Made by a program: the position numbers and the translations under genes. A stretch of 64,000 nucleotides of DNA from Cladobotryum mycophilum (taxonomy: Eukaryota > Ascomycota > Sordariomycetes > Hypocreales > Hypocreaceae): contig JAVFKD010000002.1 in NCBI GenBank assembly GCA_036429605.1, forward strand, positions 2,728,001-2,792,000. The letters run 5' to 3'. Of the stretch, positions 58,209 through 64,000 are shown piece by piece. Numbering within the stretch: the stretch's first letter is position 1; each line of letters starts with the position of its first letter. Below the pieces are notes generated by a model. The model worked only from the letters and a program-made list of their open reading frames with translations. It had not been told where the DNA came from and made no database searches.

Positions 58209-60250
58209 TGCAGCCTGGCCCAGCTTCCTGATCCTACAGCGGATCTCGACTAGTCGGGATATGTCAGTTCGATTCGATCACATTTCCATGCGCAGGCCAG
58301 GAAGAATCCAAGTCGAGCATGTGTCGTAGAAATCAACTTTTCGGAATTGCCTGAGAGATGTTTCACTTATAACCTGATATTCGAAGCTTTGAATATCCTA
58401 GCTCATCACCTTCACGATGCCGGTGCCACCAAGGGTGATGTCGTCATGATATGAGCTCACCGCTCTGTTGATTTGGTTGTTGGATTCATGGGAACTCTGG
58501 TAGGATCGCTTCCCCGCATCCGTCTGTCTAGGATCCTTAATATTGTGCTGACGTCTGGGTTGTGAGCTAGGCCTCTGGAGCTACCGTTTGTGTTCTCGAC
58601 CCTCTTTACCCACCGGCGAGACAGCAAATTTATCTTGAAGTTGCTCAGCCCTCAGCGCTGATCAGTCTTGGGAGAGCTACAGATGAGGCCGGCCCTTTGG
58701 CATCATTGGTACGAAATTATATTGATGAAGAGATGGAGCTCGAGACAGATTCTTTCTCTTAGACTTCGTGACGACGGTTTCCTCGAAAGAGGAGAAAGCA
58801 ATGGCCAATATGGGTTTTCAGAAGCAAGAGTTGACTCTCCGCCGGATGTCCTCGTCGGTCCCGACAACAACCCCCACACTTTCATTTACACCGGGGAGTG
58901 GGGGATGACCCGAATAGGACGGAAGTACGGTCTTACAAGATATTGCCCATGGATGGTGGAGCAATTCAACCCTCTCATCAGAAAGCAAGTTTACAATGTT
59001 ATCGGGAATTGCGCATTATCCTATTCAAAAAGAAAGTTTCCCTCCTTATTCCCCGGCGCACAGCTGTCGGTTCCTTCCAAGAAAGATATTACACACGAGA
59101 GACTTGCAGAGTGGTTTAGAGACTTTAAATCTACTGTTATTCATCTGACCACGCTATGGGCTAAGTTCATGTCAGCGGTGCCAGCACGGAATTTCCGTCT
59201 CTGAACTACGCCTTTTGTAGGTGATATTACAAAGGACCACGAGATAGATTGTATCGAACGCGCGAGTAGGTGATTAAGTTAAGATTCGTGGCTTCTGAAT
59301 TGAGCTCAACGATATTGACAGCAGTCTCAGTCAATGCCCCTAAATCGAGACTGCAAGACCTTGGTGAATGACGAACTAGCAAAGCAACTCCTTGCTTCCT
59401 ATCAGTCTGATGATCCTGGGTCAATTCGAGCCAGTACGAAGCCAGGGGTTTTTTCCTCACCGGACCAACTTGGCCCCTCGATGTTTGTCTCATCAAGGAC
59501 ATCCTTGGCCGAACTAGCCGTGAAATTGAGTTGATTGCGCATGTCTGAGGCGTGAAGGATCCCAAGGCAGCATTTAAGCGCCTTCCAGGCTAAGCTGTGT
59601 AGTGGGAGATCTAGCACAGCTGAAGCTTGGTATCCAAGTCGATGTATGGGACATGCTGGCCCATCGGGTCGATGTAGTGATGCACGATGGTGCTACGGTC
59701 CACTAAGTCAAGAGATACCAAGATATGATGGCAGCAAACGCCAATTCGACTATCGACGCCATGCAGCTCTGCAACGAAGGAAAATCAAAGGTCTTTACAT
59801 ATGTCAATTCCACCAAAATTCTCGATACCGACCACTACGTTGATCTATCGACCCAGGAAGTGAACACAGGCCAGGGAGTTGTTCAAGAAGAAGATGATTT
59901 GGGAAGCTGGACAGGCTTGGGTGTTGACTACGGTCAGACAAAGTGGGTATCTGAGCAGCTCGCCCGAGAAGCAGGTCGACGCGGTCTTCGTGGATCTGCT
60001 GTGCGACCTTGCTACATCCTTGTTGACTCAGAGATTGGGGTCTATAACACTGATAGCTTCCTGATTCGTAGGCTGAGAGGCTGCATCCAATTAGGAGTCA
60101 GGCCTCGCATCATCAACACAGTCAATCCGGTCCCTGTCAATCATGTGGTTAGAAGGCTGTAGCTTCTGCCTTGAATGCCTTATCAGAGGGTGTTCACGTT
60201 GTATATGAATGAACGAGGATCTTTCATTACTCCAATATTATGATTATTAA
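58209..60250 (+). pseudogene. lys2: Decayed LYS2 (alpha-aminoadipate reductase) copy
   Basis: Lys2 reduces alpha-aminoadipate in lysine synthesis, using adenylation, carrier and NADPH reductase domains. Fragments appear here in the right order. Adenylation part: LPDPTADLD-stop-SGYVSS, LAHHLHDAGATKGDVVMI-stop, DPLYPPARQQIYLEVAQPSA, PPDVLVGPDNNP, VPSKKDITHERLAEWF. Then KIRGF-stop-IELNDIDSSLSQ. Reductase part: IKDILGRTSREIELIAHV, MMAANANSTIDAMQLCNEGK, YGQTKWVSEQLAREAGRRGL, RPRIINTVNPVPVNH, and finally MNEDLSLLQYYDY before a stop at about 60250. A typical 71-nt intron (58500-58570) is still spliceable. In-frame stops (a Trp and an Arg codon among them), several frameshifts, large internal gaps (end of the adenylation domain, carrier region) and a ruined AMP-binding core (YTGEWGMTRIG) mean it cannot make an active enzyme. 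The start is not clear. Confidence 0.9.
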
Positions 60251-60617
60251 GTATTAAAAAAATATGCTAAAAAATATGCTAAGGTTTCGTTAAAAGCTAG
60301 ATAGCTTCAGAGCGTTAATAATGGATATGATATATTTCCCCACCTTAATTCTGGGTCGTGATGTGTGTTGTTTACAGGTTTGGCGTTGAAGCAAGTCTGT
60401 GATGGTGACCAATAGCTGGAGCTGGCCCACAAGCTCACTTTACGCGTTATAATAGTTCAAGCTTTGTGTTTTGCAACATGGATCATTCAACACCACCACC
60501 ATTTCATCCTGTCGAAAACTACACCCGCACTAACATACACATCGCTTTACCATTCTCTCCTACAATTTTGGAATACCGATTTTTTTTGTTCTTTTTTCTT
60601 CCCCCATCTTCAGGAAC
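60251..60617. other. Intergenic, LYS2 relic / cnl2
   Basis: 367 bases; AT-rich end of the relic and the cnl2 promoter/leader (pyrimidine tract just before the ATG). Confidence 0.65.
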
Positions 60618-61277
60618 ATGGCAACCGAATCCGACATCCTCACAAACTACCTCCTCCAACCCGCTCCACTCACCTCCATCACCACTTTTGACCATTTCAA
60701 GGCTTTCTTCCCGCGCCAGCTGCACGACACGCCGCAGCTCAGGGCGCTGTACCGCGACCTGCAGGCCCAGCGCAACGCGGTCGTCGATGCGGTGGCGGGG
60801 AGCGTGGCGGCCGAGGTGAAGCGCGGAGCTGCCATGCGGAGGGAGGTTTTGCGTCAGAGGCGTGAGGCGGATAGGGAGGATGTGGATGGAGAGATTGAGT
60901 TGGAGAGAGCAGTAAGAAATCTTTTCTTCTTCCTTCTTCTTTTTCTTCTTGTGTAAAACTGAAGTTTTATTTTATTTATTGTTGTAATTTCTTTGTGTCT
61001 AACCTGTTGATACTAGTTGTTTGGAAATGATGCTGGATTGAAGAGCGCTAAGCACAGTCTCAATTCCGTCATTCCTGAACTCGAGGGCGCTGTTGGGGCG
61101 GTTGAGGATGAGATTAGGAGGCTCGGGGAAGAAGAGGAGGCCCTCAAGGAGTCCATCAAGCAGACGATTGGCGGACTGAGTGATCTTCGCTACGGGAAAT
61201 TGGCCAACGGCCAACTCAAGGACGATATTCTTGATGGCCTCACCTCACTACAAGAAGTATGCGAGAACAAGTCATGA
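60618..61277 (+). CDS. cnl2: Cnl2/NKP2-family kinetochore protein
   Basis: Small coiled-coil subunit of the inner kinetochore (fission yeast Cnl2, budding yeast Nkp2). Exons 60618-60911 and 61017-61277 with a 105-nt phase-0 intron; 184 aa. The family signature is at the N-terminus: ILTNYLLQPAPLTSITTFDH, FKAFFPRQLHDTPQLRALYR and DLQAQRNAVVDAV. The remainder is helical: ELERALFGNDAGLKSAKHSL, then a Glu-rich segment ending DDILDGLTSLQEVCENKS. An alternative end is possible: GTATGC at 61257 could be a donor spliced to an AACAG acceptor ending at 61316, replacing the last residues. Assignment is from remembered family sequences. Confidence 0.78.
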
Positions 61278-61498
61278 TGGATTGAATAATTTCACGTGGC
61301 ATTTCTCATTAACAGGTGCGTAATCGTCAATGCTAGTACCCGCAATATCCCAACCAATAGTCCCAGGACGGCGCCTATACATACGCCGTCATTTATGTAT
61401 TTAATTCATGTACACCATCCCACCCATTGCCCCCCAGATTTATCCAAATATGAAGCCTCATAGAGATACAGTTCATAACAATTAATAGGCTACATAGC

Positions 61499-62434
61499 TT
61501 ATTTGGTCTTCTTCTGACCTGCGGCGGCGGCTGCAGCGGCACCAGCTTGTTGGTTGTCAACTCGTTTCGCGACGCGGTTGCTCCTAAAAACGCATTAGCC
61601 AAGACCGTATACAGCAATTGGATACTATTTTGAGCGACTTACATCATGGTTCGGCTGACAAGGGAGACGATCAGCATGAAAAGCCACTGAGGGATGAGGT
61701 TGAAGACCCAGACGGTGTAGCCGAATGGAACGGACAGACCAAGCTCGGTGATCTTTCCGTTGAAAGGGTGGAACCACGAGTCGAGCAAAGTGAATTCCTC
61801 TCTGGTACCAGAGGCTTGCAGCTTGAGGAGCTCCTCTGTTGTTACGGTGGTAAGGTTGAATCTCCTCTTGTAAACGTCAACGGAAGCAGGGGTGGGAGCA
61901 TCTCGAACGCCCAGACGCTACCAGCGCCGGCAGACCAGCTGTTGCAAAGAATGGGCTGGTCCTCGCAGTTGAGGATGGCCATGTGTGGTGTTTCTGGGAC
62001 ATCAGCGAACTTGGTTGCCGTCTCGTTGAAGGCCTTTTCGATCTCGCCGCAGTGGCCTGCAAAAAGGAGATGATTAGTTCCTGATGCTGTGGAAGTTTTT
62101 TTGAGCATATTTGTTTTCTTGGGCTGGACTTACCGAAGCATGTCTTGTTTCGGCCAGTGATCAACACCCACCACTCCTCGTGTGTCTTGGCTTCGGGGGC
62201 AACAGGCTCGTAAAGAGTGTCTTTCCAGTTCTCGAGAGTCAAGACAGAGAGCTTCATGGGTCCATGCTTGGCTGCCTCTGCACCAGCAGCGTCGAAGCTG
62301 CCCGGATTGGGGATGTAGGAGACGAGCTGTCCCACGATCTGCTGGAACTGGGCCTTGTACTGCTCGAGAGGAGATTGCTCGGCGGCAGAGAGGGCAGGCA
62401 GAGCCGCAACGACAGCGGCAGCGGAGAAACGCAT
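61499..62434 (-). CDS. Thioredoxin-like secretory-pathway membrane protein, one apparent frameshift
   Basis: Exons 62134-62434, 61643-62056 and 61499-61583; introns 77 and 59 nt. The signal peptide is MRFSAAAVVAALPALSAA. A region of thioredoxin-like appearance follows (EEWWVLITGRNKTCFGHCGE, spliced over intron 1, then HMAILNCEDQPILCNSW), with Cys pairs that could be redox-active. One C-terminal membrane helix is seen (YTVWVFNLIPQWLFMLIVSL) before a short basic, Ala-rich tail. The frame breaks after FEMLPP: the GGGG at 61889-61892 needs one more base to continue as PASVDVYKRRFNLTTVTTEE and on to the membrane helix. With it, all exons sum to 266 aa. Homologues occur in Hypocreales, but I know no tested function; an ER-lumen role is inferred from topology only. 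Confidence 0.75.
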
Positions 62435-63161
62435 TTTTGGAGGATATCGTAGTTTTGAAAGATGGGCTTCTTTTTTTGTAACCTCAGTTGGGAATATGGA
62501 AAAAATTCCAAGGGAATCACGTTTTTTATGGAATGAATTAATATGAAGGATTTGAATCTACAGACTCTAGTGTTCTTCAAGAGGAACTCGTAACGAGGAA
62601 TGGAAATAGAAATAGAAGAGGTGTAAGAATTGCAAGAGGGGGAGGAGAAAAGCGTGGAAGCTACGAGATGAAATGGGATGTAAAATGTGGCCCTTCAATC
62701 AGTTAGACTGAGACTGACTGTGACTGACTGATGGACGGACTGAGGAATTGATCTGGACACACCACACACCACACCTGTTGATACGGAGCATGTACATACA
62801 TACATACATACATACATACTGGCATTGGATCCAATAATGTCTCTTCCATTGATTTGTTGGGCGTTGGTGGAAGAAAAAAAGCACTGGACCATAGAAGGTC
62901 TTTAGCGCTGAACATGGGGCGTCTCCAGATGCTGTGGTTGGACCAACATTGAGCCTAACAGGTCCAAGTCCTACATGTACATACATCCCATGGCAGACGT
63001 GGGGTTTGTAGACACTGCGTCATTGTCTGTTTGTTTTAGTGGTACGTCTGTCTACTAGATCTACCTGCAACCAAGTGCTTGCTAGAGTTGCGACAAAAAA
63101 TCAATTATTACAACATCTCTTTAAACAAAAAACCCAATTCCCATGCGCAATCTCAATAACA
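62435..63161. promoter_or_regulatory. Divergent promoter region with (ATAC)n repeat
   Basis: 727 bases between divergent genes. An (ATAC)n microsatellite lies at about 62793-62820. No gene seen; overlapping minus-strand frames across the repeat are spurious. Confidence 0.65.
62793..62820. repeat. (ATAC)n microsatellite
   Basis: Six to seven ATAC tetranucleotides in intergenic DNA. Confidence 0.95.
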
Positions 63162-64000
63162 ATGGTATTTTTTGACTCTATTATTAACCTCACACGTGTG
63201 CCAATCCGATAGCTAACATGCGACACCATTTCCGCAGGCTCCCGACCCTTCAATCAACAAGCGCAAACGCGGTAGGCCACCTAACGCGTCCAACCAAGAT
63301 GCAGATGCCGACGCGTCGCAAGAGCCCAGCGTCGTCGTCGTCGTGGCGAACGGGTACGACGCAGATGCGGATGCAGACGATGGCGAGCGTCCCAAGAAGC
63401 GCGGTAGACCACGAAGGGGGCCATGGAAGACGTCGCCGGGGAGACTATGCCCTCGGACGAGCCTAAACCAGCGAGGAGGAGGGGCCGATCATCGATGCAG
63501 GAGAAGCAGGCTGTTGAACCCGCAGAAGAAGAACCAGAGGTCAGAACGAAGCGGAAACGAGGTCGCCCGTCATTGAGCAACAAGGATGTCGAGAACGAAG
63601 CTACAGAAGAGCCTGGGCCGCCATCACACAGAGAGAAACGGACATTAAGAGAGGAGCAGGCCGAGGAGCAGGAAGAAGGAGGCGAATCCCAGGCTCGTCC
63701 ACGAGAAAGGCGCGGAAAGGCAAAGAAACGATCCGACAAGGAACAGCAATCGCAAGTAGCAGAAGAAGGACCTACAGAGCCGGAGCCACCACCTCGTCGG
63801 AAAAGAGGCCGTCCATCACAACAGGAGCAACAACAAGAGCAAGGAGAGAACTCGGAGCAGGCAGTAGAGGAACAGCAGCACAAGCCGAGGAAACGTGGAC
63901 GATCGTCCTTGCAAGACATGCAACCCGCCGAGGTTCACAATCAAGGCTCGAAACCCGCAGCCAAGAAGGATCCCAAGGCTAGAGCTGGCGACGTAGCCAT
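63162..64000 (+). CDS. Multi-AT-hook protein, 5' part, one apparent frameshift
   Basis: Likely DNA-binding chromatin or kinetochore protein; it runs off the window. Exon 1 is only the ATG (63162-63164), intron 63165-63237 (73 nt, GTATTT donor, AGCTAACA branch, TTCCGCAG), and exon 2 opens APDPSINKRKRGRPPN. Six AT-hook-like motifs are spaced through the visible part: KRKRGRPPN, KKRGRPRR, RRRGRSS, KRKRGRPSL, RRKRGRPSQ and RKRGRSSL, separated by Glu/Gln/Asp-rich linkers. The frame shifts once at GGGGG (63416-63420): one more G lets RPRRG continue as AMEDVAGETMPSDEPKPARR and then stay open to the window end. Some fungal inner-kinetochore subunits have N-terminal AT-hooks, so that is one possibility, but the defining domain is not in view. 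Confidence 0.75.

Noticed and set aside
58703..59565. Minus-strand frames over the LYS2 relic
   Set aside because: Antisense shadows; the plus-strand match to LYS2 explains the region.

Overview
The window is nuclear DNA of a filamentous ascomycete. Evidence: short introns (mostly 49-120 nt) with GTRNGY donors, CTRAY-like branch points and YAG acceptors; two-subunit ATP-citrate lyase encoded by divergent genes; and close protein resemblance to Sordariomycetes, most likely Hypocreales. The order is inferred from remembered family sequences, not from a search. Gene density is about one per 2.5 kb, both strands are used, and I see no transposon, CRISPR array or recognisable tRNA/rRNA gene.

Layout. 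0-10 kb: 3' end of the ribosomal protein eS25 gene, then acl1 (-) and acl2 (+), sharing a 3.6-kb bidirectional promoter. 10-21 kb: a small Cys-rich ORF behind a long pyrimidine-rich leader, a GH72 glucanosyltransferase (-), guanylate kinase (+), a Cdc10-type septin (-) and mitochondrial bL32m (+). 21-35 kb: Ski8, DNA polymerase delta subunit 4, Qng1 queuosine-salvage hydrolase (-), Uba2 SUMO E1 subunit, an SDR reductase (-), Lcb3-type sphingoid-base phosphatase and Rfc3. 35-48 kb: a double BTB protein, a Cut12-type spindle-pole protein (-), a MAPR heme-binding membrane protein, a secreted cupredoxin (-), CENP-X/Mhf2 (-) and the ADP/ATP carrier (-). 50-64 kb: mitochondrial uL30m, Eaf3/MRG15 (-), Met6 methionine synthase (-), a decayed LYS2 copy, a Cnl2/NKP2 kinetochore protein, a thioredoxin-like membrane protein (-) and the start of a multi-AT-hook protein.

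Most genes are housekeeping and share no pathway; acl1/acl2 is the one clear functional pair (two subunits of one cytosolic enzyme). Several encode chromosome or kinetochore proteins (Cut12, CENP-X, Cnl2, Eaf3, Rfc3, PolD4, AT-hook protein), probably by chance.

Points for a second look: (1) six single-base losses in G/C runs break five otherwise well-formed genes, most likely consensus errors; (2) a LYS2 pseudogene at about 58.2-60.25 kb with a recognisable intron; (3) a 1139-nt eaf3 intron holding a long same-strand open frame; (4) two genes whose first coding exon is only the ATG; (5) a guanylate kinase with a presequence-like extension before a second in-frame ATG; (6) two dispersed palindromic motif families in intergenic DNA. 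I found no convincing previously undescribed multi-gene system.
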